Below, piece by piece: positions 46,555-56,199 of a stretch of 64,000 bases of DNA. The translations under genes were made by a program, and so were the position numbers. Every line of letters begins with the position of its first letter. Within the stretch, counting starts at the first letter, position 1. The notes under the pieces were generated by a model. It had not been told where the DNA came from, did no database searches, and was given only the letters and a program-made list of their open reading frames with translations. This DNA is from Eledone cirrhosa. Lineage: Eukaryota > Mollusca > Cephalopoda > Octopoda > Eledonidae. The stretch is taken from contig OZ024745.1 of assembly GCA_964016885.1 (NCBI GenBank), positions 48,606,542-48,670,541 of the forward strand, in the 5' to 3' direction.

Positions 46555-46893
46555 ACAGGAAAGATCAAATAATAATTGTTTCTACTTTTGGCACAAGGCC
46601 AGCAATTACCCAGTGTATTACTGGTACTTTATTTTATCGACCCCTGTAAGGATGAAAGGCAAAGTTAACCTCGGCGGGATTTGAACTCAGAATGGCAAGG
46701 GCTGTAACTCTATGCGTCAAAGCATGGCATCGATGCATAGAGTTACGACCCTTGCCATTCTGAGTTCAAATCCCGCCGAGGTTAACTTTGCCTTTCATCC
46801 TTACGGGGTCGATAAAATAAAGTACCAGTAATACACTGGGTAATTGCTGGCCTTGTGCCAAAAGTAGAAACAATTATTATTTGATCTTTCCTG
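46555..46893. repeat. ~340-bp palindrome built on a SINE and its flank
   Basis: A minus-strand SINE (from ~46574) meets a plus-strand SINE (to ~46879) head to head, spacer 'AAAGCATGGC'. The symmetry extends past both SINE tails into the flank: CAGGAAAGATCAAATAATA on the left is mirrored by TATTATTTGATCTTTCCTG on the right. Two independent SINE insertions would leave direct, not inverted, flanks. The arms differ at only a few sites (for example CCCCTGTAAGG against CCCCGTAAGG). Confidence 0.92.
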
Positions 46894-46915
46894 TTAATGT
46901 ACAGAAACATTATGT

Positions 46916-47290
46916 TAACCCTTTTGATAACAAAACAGCTAAAATTCACCTCTGGTTCTATGAAACAAAACTTGCCATTTTAAAGGGTTCCTATTTAACC
47001 CTTTTTATACCAATCTAGCCAAAATTGGCTCTGGTTCTACAAAACAAAGCCAACTGTTTTAAAGGGTTCCTATATAAATAAACGTTTTCCAACATAATTT
47101 TATATAAACCATTTGTTAAATTATCATCTTAGTAATAAAATAATTAATAATTTTAGTAAATCACTTGAAATTCTTCATTAACCCTTTTGATATTAACCCA
47201 GTAAAATTGGTTCTGGTTCTATGAAACAAAACCAACCATTTTAAAGGGTTCTTATTTAAATTAAAATCTTCCCATGAGGAAGTAAGAATG
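46916..47290 (+). repeat. three piggyBac-like MITE left ends in a row
   Basis: TTAACCC starts at 46916, 46995 and 47178. Each is followed by 'GGTTCTATGAAACAAAAC'-like sequence and 'ATTTTAAAGGGTTC'. Only the middle copy continues into the longer interior. Likely nested or template-switched insertions into TTAA sites. Confidence 0.8.
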
Positions 47291-47299
47291 AGATATAGA

Positions 47300-47450
47300 A
47301 GAAAAAAATCAGCCTCAGCACTGGACTGGTACTTTTTTTTATCAACCTGAAAAGTTGACCTCAATAGGATTTAAATTCAGAAAGCAGATAAAACTTGAAT
47401 AAATACCACAAAGCATTCTATCCAACATGCTAGCAACTTTACCAATTCAC
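47300..47450 (-). repeat. old tRNA-derived SINE
   Basis: 'AAAGTTGACCTCAATAGGAT' and 'CACAAAGCATTCTATCCAAC' in minus orientation, strongly diverged. 47451-47964 holds no supported gene. Confidence 0.6.
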
Positions 47451-47964
47451 TGTTTGTAGTGAAATTACAGGTACTCTCAGGTCTTGAATAATCAGCCCCT
47501 CCCTCTCCCCACTCACTTATGAATTTTTCAGATGTTTTCCAAATCCCCCGCTTTTATTCCACTGTCAACCCACTTATTAAATTTTGCTAATCTATCTCTG
47601 GTGAAATTTTATTGTATGTGATTCATATTGATACAGCAGCTGGAGAATCTAATAATTTATTTTATTATACATTAAAAAAACATTATATATGACAAAAAAA
47701 GAACATTGCTAGAAATCCCATATTTACTACAAACATACACTATACAATTATCCCCCCAGGGCTTATAAGAATTTAAGCAAATATTCACTCCACCCCACCT
47801 CCCTATTACTGGGGACCTGAAAGTATGTTATCAGAGATGATAGGCTTTATATGCAGCAGATACACAGGAGTAATAAGTATTAAGAGTACATGTGAAGAAA
47901 TGGAATAAAATGTAGCATGAAAGACTCTACTGGTAAAAGTATATGGAAGATAATATAAAGAAAT

Positions 47965-48150
47965 ACAGGATACCCAAGGTGGATAAAAACCTGTGGAAGG
48001 TGTAGATCCAGGAAGATATGGGTAGCGGTAATGAAGACTGACTTAATGAAGTTGAACCTTACAACAAAGGTGGCAAAAAACCATGATAATTGGGAATATG
48101 TGATACAGGAGATGACTCACACATCAGTACAAATAAGGCACATTATATGC
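47965..48150 (+). pseudogene. LINE ORF C-terminal fragment, degenerate
   Basis: Frame pieces 'WVAVMKTDLMKLNL', 'TTKVAKNHDNWEYVI' resemble the 'MTWDEVIKADL...HDRDFWRHAV' region of the LINE at 33.0-33.1 kb. No tail detected. Confidence 0.6.
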
Positions 48151-48316
48151 TCCTAATTAATCCCCATTTCTTCCTTTAGTATTCTCTCTATACTATTCCC
48201 ACTTCACCATCTCAGCTACTAACCTCTATTGTATTCACTGCCCTACTACTATGTAATGAGGTGTAGTATTTGGTCTATATCTGATCCCTCCATTCATTAT
48301 TACTATTCTTATCATC

Positions 48317-48440
48317 CCTTTACGATCTGAGTTCAAATCCCGCCGAGGTTGACTTTGCCTTTCATCCTTACGGGGTCGATAAAATAAAGTACCAGTAATG
48401 CACTGGGTAATTGCTGGCCTTGTGCCTAAAGTAGAAACAA
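48317..48440 (+). repeat. 5'-truncated tRNA-derived SINE
   Basis: Begins just before box B ('GAGTTCAAATCCCGCCG') and runs to the AAACAATT tail. A 13-bp direct repeat TATTCTTATCATC lies at 48304-48316 and 48448-48460, so the truncation occurred at insertion. Box A is absent, so the copy could not be transcribed by pol III from its own promoter. Confidence 0.88.
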
Positions 48441-48603
48441 TTATTATTATTCTTATCATCACTATTTCTGTACTTCTTCCAACCATTACTTATCTATTTT
48501 TTTACCTGTCACTCACCTTCATCATGTTGCCACCAGGGAGGAAAGGGGCATGATAAAAAAGAGAAAGCAGGCTACAATGAGAAAGATATATACATATATA
48601 TAT

Positions 48604-48940
48604 CATCATCATCATCATCGTTTAACGTCTATCTTCCACGCTAGCATGGGTTCAGATGGGAATTGCCCCACTTGAGGCAAGATTGGTCGTCTGGCTCGTA
48701 TAGGACTGTCTGCCCTTCCTAACATCAACCATGTTTACAGTGTGGACTGGGAGGTTTTTACCGTGTTACCTACACGGCCACATTACAGCGTGAACTGTGT
48801 GTTTTTTTTGTCGTGACACCTACACGACCTCTTTTATTTAGGACTGGATTTTGTGATACCAACATAACTTTACAGAGAAGGGGGGGGGGTTGATGGGGGT
48901 GGAGGTGGAGTAAGGGTAGTGGGATGGGGGTGTATATTTG
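48604..48940 (-). repeat. GATGAT-tail repeat, ~400-bp family
   Basis: The inverted equivalent of 30000-30399: CATCATCATCATCATCGTTT, 'CTTGAGGCAAGATTGGTCG', 'GCCCTTCCTAACATCAACCA', 'GTGACACCTACACGACCTC', then a G-rich end ('GATGGGGGTGGAGGTGGAG'). Confidence 0.85.
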
Positions 48941-48954
48941 GTATATATGGTATG

Positions 48955-48958
48955 TATG

Positions 48959-49000
<42 letters not shown>

Positions 49001-49001
49001 T
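48955..49001. repeat. (TA)n(GA)n microsatellite
   Basis: TA units and then GA units. The SLSLSLYIYIYI frames on the minus strand are artefacts. 49002-49250 holds no gene. Confidence 0.93.
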
Positions 49002-49254
49002 ACAAAGTAAAAGAATGAAAGAGAGAAAGTGTTTTATTATTGTTTTCAAGCAATACAAGTGGGAAAACATTATCTTCAGTTGAATATGTCAAACATAGCA
49101 ATAGAGAAGTGATGTTAGACAATGTTTTTTTTTTATGACCTTGTTTTTTATTTGCATTCATGTTTATTTTAGAATGTAATTTGTTTTAGATAAATACTGC
49201 TTTTATATATTCTTATCTTTGTCATAATCATTGTCATCTTCTTCTGTGGATTGA

Positions 49255-49450
49255 TAGAATCATTAGAGTGTTGGGAAAAATACCTTATGGTATTTAGTTA
49301 TGGCTTTTTACATTCAGAGTTCAAATCATGTTGAGGTCAACTTTACCTTTCATATTTCCAGGGTCGTTAAAATAAAGTACCAGTAGAGTCAATGTAGTTG
49401 ACTTATCCCTCCTTCCCAAATGGAAGGCCTTGTGCCTAGATTAGATACCA
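49255..49450 (+). repeat. old tRNA-derived SINE, long-body subfamily
   Basis: 'CAGAGTTCAAATCATGTTGA' (box B), 'AGTTGACTTATCCCTCCTTC', tail 'GTGCCTAGATTAGATACC'. Confidence 0.75.
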
Positions 49451-49451
49451 T

Positions 49452-49650
49452 TATTGTGAGGGTGGTGAATTGGCAGTATCAGTAGAGGGTTGGACGCCAT
49501 GCCTTTCTAGCATAGTTACGTCCCTTTACGGTTTGAGTTCAAATCCTGTCGAGGTTAACTTTGCCTTTCATCCTTACGGGGTCGATAAAATAAAGTACCA
49601 GTAATGTACTGGGTAATTGCTGGCCTTGTGCCAAAAGTAGAAACAATTAT
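49452..49650 (+). repeat. young tRNA-derived SINE in the tail of an old one
   Basis: Full head 'GTGGTGAATTGGCAGTATCA' and near-consensus body. ATTATTGTGA occurs on both sides, consistent with a short target duplication within the old SINE's A/T-rich tail. 49651-50040 is non-coding. Confidence 0.88.
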
Positions 49651-50040
49651 TGTGATACCACATTATTTGTTGTATAAGACACTTTTTTTACTCCCAAATT
49701 TCAAGTCAAATTTTGCTAGCATCCTATACATCAAATAAAAATCTCAAATACTACGAGAACTATTTTCCCCTTAACGTTTTCTTCCAAAATAAGAGTGTGT
49801 GCTTATGAGAATTAGTTCTTGATGGTAAATATAGATTACCAGACACAATTTTATCATCATTTAACAACTGGTTTCCCAGCCAGCAAGGATTGAATCAGTA
49901 TTCAAATAGAGCTACTGATCTTTCAGATAGTCCGAGAGCCTGTATCTTGCTTACTTATGTTTCTGCGCTGTACTGGGTGCTCGGGTGTGCCAGTGGCCTG
50001 CATCTCACTTACAAAACATGACAACAATAATGATAATAAT

Positions 50041-50228
50041 GTGTTTCTACTTTTGGCACAAGGCCAGCAATTACCCAGTGTATTACTGGTACTTTATTTT
50101 ATCGACCCCATAAGGATGAAAGGCAAACTTAACCTCGACGGGATTTGAACTCAGAATGGCAAGGGCTGTAACTCTATGCGTCAAAGCATGGCATCCGCCC
50201 TCTACCGATACTGCCAATCCACCGCCCT
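50041..50228 (-). repeat. tRNA-derived SINE upstream of an exon
   Basis: Near-consensus minus-strand copy ending 'CTGCCAATCCACCGCCCTTT'. It lies 185 bp before the exon at 50414, in the same intron as the SINE pile-up. (GAT)n-rich DNA follows at 50232-50360. Confidence 0.9.
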
Positions 50229-50413
50229 TTGTGATGATAATGATGATTATAAGAACAACAACAATAATGGTGATAAGAAACGACAATGAAGGTAACGGTG
50301 ATGATGATGATCATAATCATAGTGATGATGACAATTATGATCATGATGATGATCTTGAAGATGTTAGTCTTTCTTCTTTTTTAGTCTGTACCTTACTTGC
50401 TTTTCCCCTCCAG

Positions 50414-50585
50414 GTGCTAAACTTTGTCCGTGTTGCAGTACAAAGCAGGAAAGTGAATTTGATGTCTATTGATTACCCTGAAGGGAGGACAAGTGTGTTC
50501 AAGTTGCCAATTGATCCAAGTCTAAAGTCAATTACAATTTCTGTCAGTGGAAATCAACCAAAAATTTACTTAAAAAATCCTAATG
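50414..50585 (+). CDS. hemicentin-like protein, exon
   Basis: 172 bp, enters in phase 0 and ends in phase 1. Reads 'VLNFVRVAVQSRKVNLMS', 'FKLPIDPSLKSITISVSG', 'PKIYLKNPNG'. The D-P-S-L-K-x-I/V-T-I/V-S-x-S-G segment is a strong hemicentin signature, following the VWA domain. Acceptor is a long pyrimidine tract ending CCCCTCCAG|GTG; donor is AATG|GTTAGT. It continues exon 35461-35583 directly ('QVNQ' + 'VLNF'). The open frame extends upstream into intron and SINE sequence, which is not part of the gene. Confidence 0.9.
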
Positions 50586-50829
50586 GTTAGTAAATTACTT
50601 TATCATAATAGTTATGGCTGTTGTTGTTCCTTTCTTTGTTATTTATGTGGTTGTTGTTGTTTAGCCCTAAGTCATCTCTGATCAAAGAAACCAACTTTCC
50701 AGTAATGACCAGGCTATCTTCCTATAATTATTTATGTGTTTGTCCATCAGTAATCAATGAAGACTGTGCATAATCAATTTGGTTTTATGTGTCTGTGGAT
50801 AGTTGGTGAATCTGATTCCAGTATTGAAA

Positions 50830-51014
50830 TAATTGTTTCTACTTTTGGCACTAGGCCAGCAATTATCCCAGTACATTACTGGTACTTTATTTTATCGACC
50901 CCGTAAGGATGAAAGGCAAAGTTAACCTCGGCGAGATTTGAACTCAGAATGGCAAGGGCCGTAACTCTATGCGTCAAAGCATGGCATCCGACCCTCTTCC
51001 GATACTGCCAATCC
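50830..51014 (-). repeat. tRNA-derived SINE in the 809-bp intron
   Basis: Near-consensus minus-strand copy ('GCACTAGGCCAGCAATTATC' to 'CCGATACTGCCAATCCA'). It makes up about a quarter of this intron (50586-51394). Confidence 0.9.
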
Positions 51015-51394
51015 AAATGGCCATATGTGATCTGTGGCAATATTTGAAGTGTGGTGTGTGTGTATCACTGCCATAGTCTGTGGAGCTCACAGTTGATTTT
51101 CACTGTCTGAATGCATCTGCACAATCCTCCTCTCACATTATTTGCATTTAAATTTGCCCTCTTTCTTCCTGTTTGTTATGACAAATATTTATGTAAAAAA
51201 AAAAGACATTAATTGTGAATATTTCTGATCAATGATTGACCCCCTGACAAAAAAAAAAGACAAATGAAATTATGTATTCCTTCTCTGAGATTAACTGGTT
51301 TGATGAGCCAAATATGCTTCTAACAATTAATTCTTTAATGTCCAAATATCAGAAGAATCCTAAATTATTAATTGTAAGATATTTCTATTTACAG

Positions 51395-51619
51395 GTGAAA
51401 GACCTTCTAAAGATACAGGACTAAAAGAGTTACTTAATCTTCGAAATATTCAAATTCATAGTGTGGAAGACCCCAAAGCTGGAATGTGGTCATTAAAAGT
51501 TTCTAGTTCAAGTCCACATACTATCCGTCTAACAGGTCTCAGTTCAGTTGGATTTACTGCTGGATTTTCAAGAAAACCTGTCTCTGATTTTTCTGAGACA
51601 GAATTTAGGCCCGTAGAAG
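51395..51619 (+). CDS. hemicentin-like protein, exon
   Basis: 225 bp, phase 1 in and phase 1 out. Reads 'GERPSKDTGLKELLNLRN', 'EDPKAGMWSLKVSSSSPH', 'IRLTGLSSVGFTAGFSRKPV'. P-x-x-G-x-W-x-x-K-x-x-S-S-x-x-x-H-x-x-R-I/L-T-G and F-x-A-G-F-S are conserved in hemicentins just after the VWA domain, where this part forms a beta-rich unit before the first Ig domains. Acceptor TTTCTATTTACAG; donor GAAG|GTAAGT. No stop codon, frameshift or altered conserved residue is visible. Confidence 0.92.
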
Positions 51620-51989
51620 GTAAGTTTAAAAGCTAATTTCATAAAAAAATATTGGTCAAATAAAATAGAAACTTCATTTATATTTATTTTTCTTTATTAC
51701 TATCTCTTCACACCACTCATACTGTTATCTATTCAACATCCTATCAACTAACCAGAAGCAAAACATAGCTATCACTCTCTCCTCCATTCCTTGCCATTCT
51801 GTTAGACTGTTTCCCCATCATACTCTCTCCTCTTTGGTCATCACACAACTTTTATTTACATTCTTGGCCATATTTGTCATTAAAGACAAGAGAATCTAAA
51901 TGGAATGGAGAGGATTCTCTAATATTGCAGAGGACAAGGAAACCTCCCTTCCTTCTCTCTCTTATCTAATTTACATTTATGCATCATTA

Positions 51990-52170
51990 ATATCATCATC
52001 ATCATCATCTTCGTTTAACGTCCATCTTCCACGCTAGCATGGGCTAGACGGGAGTTGTCCCACTTGAGGCAAGGTAGGTCGGGTGACCGTATCTCGCTCA
52101 TATAGGACTATCTGGCAGGTTTTCTACGGCTGGATGCCCTTCCTAACACCAACCACATTTACAGTGTATA
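51990..52170 (-). repeat. GATGAT-tail repeat
   Basis: CATCATCATCATCTTCGTTT, 'CACGCTAGCATGGGCTAGAC', 'TTTCTACGGCTGGATGCCCT', 'CAACCACATTTACAGTGTA'. Truncated at a (TA)n tract. Confidence 0.88.
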
Positions 52171-52187
52171 TATACATATATATACAC

Positions 52188-52225
<38 letters not shown>

Positions 52226-52285
52226 GTATATATATCATCATCATCACTGTTTAACATCCATTTTCCATGTTTGCATGGGTCATAT
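52171..52285 (-). repeat. TA microsatellite and second GATGAT-tail fragment
   Basis: (TA)n, then ATCATCATCATCACTGTTTA and 'CATTTTCCATGTTTGCATGG'. Confidence 0.8.
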
Positions 52286-52295
52286 ATATAGATAG

Positions 52296-52945
52296 ATATA
52301 TAAAATTATAAGTTTCAAAAACAGACAGATAAAATTTACCTTTTCTTCTTGGTCTAGAAGAGAAATTAACTAAATAAATAATCAATTTAACAGAGCTAAG
52401 TTTAAAATGTAAGTTTGAAGAAAAAATAGATGAATATATACTGATATTCCTCTAGCCTCGACTGCTGGCAGTTTCACTTATGCTATGTGGAAAATGTGCA
52501 AGATCGCTGCACATGCACATCATCCATCAGGCGTCAAGCTTATCAAGGGACTCCCTCAGTTAGGACTATTTTTTCCAAAGTGATCGTCGTCAATAAGTTC
52601 AATAAGGAGTGAAGTTATCACGTGCCTAACGGTCATGATAGAAGTGTTGTGAGGGGTAGACTGGTAGCTAGTAAGTTCATTGCTCGAAGAAGCAGTTAGT
52701 TACAGTCTAATTTTTACTCAACCGTAAGGGAGTTAGAACAAAGTCAGAGGAAACACATATATATATTTAAACATAAGCTTAGATACATATATGAGTGTAG
52801 CCCGCCTTCAACAATGTGGCTAAATGAATGAATTAAATAAATAATCATTAATCAGAGCTACATAAAATTATAAGTTTGAAGAAAAGACAGATAAAATTTA
52901 TCTAATTTTTCTTCTTAGTCCAGAGAAATTAACTAAATAAATAAT
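52296..52945. repeat. direct repeats (~90-100 bp) flanking a 450-bp segment
   Basis: 52298-52400 and 52860-52945 share 'AAAATTATAAGTTT', 'GACAGATAAAATTTA', 'TTTTCTTCTT' and 'AGAAATTAACTAAATAAATA' in the same order and direction. Between them lies a higher-GC segment with no protein motif. It could be a small LTR-like (TRIM) element or a local duplication. Confidence 0.6.
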
Positions 52946-53164
52946 CTTAGTTATTTATGTATATATATATATGTATTAAAAAAAAAAATAATGTGTATAT
53001 ATATATATGTGTGTGTATGTGTGTGTGGGGTGTGGTGTGTGTGTGTATCACTGCCATAGTCTTTTATAGTTATGTTGGCATACATATTATCAAACTATTA
53101 TTTATGGGTTTCTTTCCATTATTCCTTCTTTCATACAAAATATACATTGCTATTTAAAGATGAT

Positions 53165-53327
53165 GATGTTGAGGGCTGTTGTTGCTGTTGTGGTGGTGGT
53201 GGTGGTGGTGGTGGTGAAAGTTGTTGTTGTGGTGGGGGGGGGGGTGAAGGTTATGGGGGGGTGAAGGTTATGGTGGTGGTGGTGATGGTGAGAGCTGTTA
53301 TTATTGTTGTTGTGGTGGTGGTGGTGG

Positions 53328-53412
<85 letters not shown>
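53165..53412 (+). repeat. (GGT)n and (ATG)n trinucleotide tracts
   Basis: GGT/GTT-rich DNA with two G runs, then about 28 ATG units (53328-53413). Poly-Met and poly-His frames here are artefacts of the repeat. Confidence 0.95.
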
Positions 53413-53413
<1 letters not shown>

Positions 53414-53499
53414 CCAGCTTGAAATGTAATAAGGTGACATCATTAATGTTAATAACAGATTTGTTGCAGCATTGTTTTCATTGGTGACATCTTCCTCTT

Positions 53500-53622
53500 C
53501 ATCATCATTACCCTTACCATCATTGTCAACACCATCATCATCAACACCCTTACCATCATTGTCAACACCATCATCATCAACACCCTTACCATCATTGTCA
53601 ACATCATCATCATCATCATCAT
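53500..53622. repeat. 36-bp minisatellite, ~3 copies
   Basis: The unit starts ACCCTTACCATCATTGTCAA and ends in CATCATCATCAAC, repeated nearly exactly. 53623-54498 holds no supported gene. Confidence 0.9.
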
Positions 53623-54498
53623 CTGTGAAATTATTTTACTGGGTCTATTATGATGTATTCTCTTTATTTTATTATATTTGATTTCAACTTGTAACATTCT
53701 CTGTTCATACACTTCCGTCAAGATCTCAATCTAGAAGTGAATAGCTGGAATATTTTTCTATGAGCTTTATCTTCTCCAAATAACACTTTGTCAATGAATA
53801 GAAGTAGAAACATATGTAAATTTCCCTTTTTTCCTCCAACAACCACCAAAATATAATCTATGAATGACAGCTTGTTCCAATTCACATGCTATTGTTCAAC
53901 CATTTCATAGTCAACAAACAGACTAAGTTCCTTTACTTTTGATATTTATTATCTTATTTTTAGAGCAAACCAAAACATCTATTCTACCACCTCTCCAAAA
54001 AGTGTAAAAAGATAGATGAAATTATCAGACATAAAACAAAAACATCCCAGCCACAAAACAGAAATTAACATACCATAACTTATGTGAATGTTGTTATTTT
54101 CGTTCGTTCCTCAATCAAAGACACCAGACAGTCTACCCTTCTTAAAATAGTCTCCAAAAATCTTCCCACATATACAAGGAAGAAAAATAATTCAAGTGAC
54201 CAATAAAAATAACTTTTTTGTTTACAAGGGGACAACTGAACATTCACTATTCCTTGAGCCCAACTTATCTTACTTCTAATTATGTTTATTGTTTTAAATA
54301 TATGGATTGTTTTACGGTCCTTATTTGTTATTATACTTCAAAATGTGGGAAAAGTGTAAAAATTATAATTCGAAAAAAGAAATTATTTTCACTAATTATT
54401 AAATCCCCACCACAGTTTGAAAAAGATGAGTAAATAAAATTGATATATAAATATTACAAAATCAAAGACACCAAATTGGCAGTCATTAGAAGATCGGA

Positions 54499-54724
54499 TT
54501 AACCCTTTAGCATTTACATTACTCTATATTCCCTATTGTATATTTGCAGTAAAGGCTTTATCTCACATAATTATCTCACATAATATCGACAAATGAGATA
54601 TTGATATCGTTTAATTTGAGAACAATACTTAATGTTGGATGAGCAACCGATAATGGGCAGTTTGAACAGAAAGAGATGAGAGAATTCTGACTGGATATGG
54701 CTGGTTTAAATGCTAAAGGGTTAA
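54499..54724. mobile_element. piggyBac-like MITE with perfect 18-bp TIRs
   Basis: The left end TTAACCCTTTAGCATTTA and right end TAAATGCTAAAGGGTTAA are exact inverted complements. TTAA is the target site on each side. 226 bp, no reading frame. A different subfamily from 6449 and 35176, sharing only CCCTTT at the tip. 54725-55095 holds no supported gene. Confidence 0.93.
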
Positions 54725-55099
54725 ATGCTCAAGGAGGTGGTCCAACCAAGGCAACACTTTTATGGGATGGCACTTTAAGAAGGAGTCACTGTGCAATATG
54801 TTGTATTGTTTTTTTGTTTTTGGAAGAGAAAAGGTGGGGGGCAAATTCAAGAGGTGCCGTAGGTGGTACACACTCTAGCTATACTACAAACCTTACCAGT
54901 GGGGACAGATAGGGATAAAATCGGTTGTTGAGGCTTCATTCAACAGTGGGTAGTAAAAAATATACCAAATCATTAAAGGCTCACTTCAAGTTTTGGTTAA
55001 CCATGGAAAAGTGAAGTAGAAAATGAAATCATATTTAACACAATATATGAAATAAATATTAGTATGTATAAACATATATAGCCTGTATTCAATACATGT

Positions 55100-55485
55100 G
55101 TGGAAGTGACGTCCGAACAAGTATCTTCCAGCACCAACTAACTTACCCTCTGCCTATGGGTCCTGGCTGACAGGAAGTATGATGCATTGCTCCCCGGGGA
55201 CAGCTGAAACAGCCACTTCACCTCTTGGAGCTTCAACCTGCAGGTGGCCAACTCCATTCCAATAGCAGTGTGTAGGGATATGATCCAGAGGACAAGAACA
55301 TCAGAAGTCTCCACTGCTACAGGCTCTACCCCAAACCTATCCAAGAGCAGCTGATACTTGGACAGTTTTCCCCCTTTGGCTTGGCAAGCAGCAGAGCCTG
55401 GGCTGGTGACTGAATGCAGCAGAGCCTGGGCTGGTGACTGAATGCAGCAGAGCCTGGGCTGGTGACTGAATGCACCAGGTTGCCA
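55100..55485 (-). pseudogene. retroelement C-terminal nuclease-like domain, second copy
   Basis: The minus-strand frame reads 'DRFGVEPVAVETSDVLVLW', then 'IGMELA'. These parallel 'VPLAVETSGVLGP' and 'IGAELA' of 26070-26545. The segment that should precede it (NPGSAA region) is present as three 28-bp tandem copies at 55388-55471, which breaks the frame (28 is not a multiple of 3). Confidence 0.7.
55388..55471. repeat. 28-bp tandem triplication
   Basis: Three exact units beginning GCAGCAGAGCCTGGGCTGGT, inside the retroelement remnant. Confidence 0.97.
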
Positions 55486-55586
55486 CTTGAGTAGGTGTCA
55501 CAGCATGTAGCATCTCAGATAAGTTTACACAGTCATAAATTAATTAAATAATTTAATTTAAATCCTTGTTAAACCTTATTATTTTA

Positions 55587-55589
<3 letters not shown>

Positions 55590-55657
<68 letters not shown>

Positions 55658-55672
55658 GTAAGTAAGTAAGTA
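55590..55672. repeat. TA/TG/TAAG microsatellite
   Basis: (TA)n, (TG)n and then (TAAG)n. Confidence 0.95.
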
Positions 55673-55979
55673 AAATTAGTTTGATTAAAATAACAGGAGG
55701 CTGGATTGGTGTTCCTTTAAAGTTTTATTGCTGCAAAAACACTATATATATTTCAATGGCCTGGTTATGTAAGATCTGGCGACAACATCAGGTGCGTATT
55801 GCATACTTAGTTAATCAATAAAGGAATTGAGGCAAACACAAACAGAGAAAATATTTGATTCGGAGATGGCCTGTGAAATAGGTGTTATCTCCAAATAGTC
55901 TGGTATAATTAATTGAATGAGCCTAAATACATTACTGAAATTTTATTGTACTTATCATAGGAATATCAATTACTAGCAT

Positions 55980-56180
55980 TGGCACAAGGACAGCAATTTG
56001 GAGGAAGGGCAAAGTTGATTATATTAACCCCAATACTTGACTGGTATTTATTTTATCAACCCCAGGATGATGAAAGGCAAAGTTGATCTTGGTAGGATTT
56101 GAACCTAGAGTGTAAAAAGCCAGTACAAATACTACAAAGCATTTGTCCGGTGCTCAACTGACTCTGCCAATTCGCCACCA
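55980..56180 (-). repeat. old tRNA-derived SINE, long-body subfamily
   Basis: 'GCACAAGGACAGCAATTTGG', 'TATTTATTTTATCAACCCCA', 'GGATTTGAACCTAGAGTGTA', 'CTCTGCCAATTCGCCACC'. Confidence 0.78.
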
Positions 56181-56199
56181 TTTTTATCATATGAATATC

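Noticed and set aside
50156..50413. Upstream extension of the exon frame at 50414
   Set aside because: The extension is SINE and (GAT)n sequence; a strong acceptor lies exactly at the start of the conserved region.
53072..53443. Poly-Met and poly-His reading frames
   Set aside because: They are read-through of (ATG)n/(GGT)n repeats.
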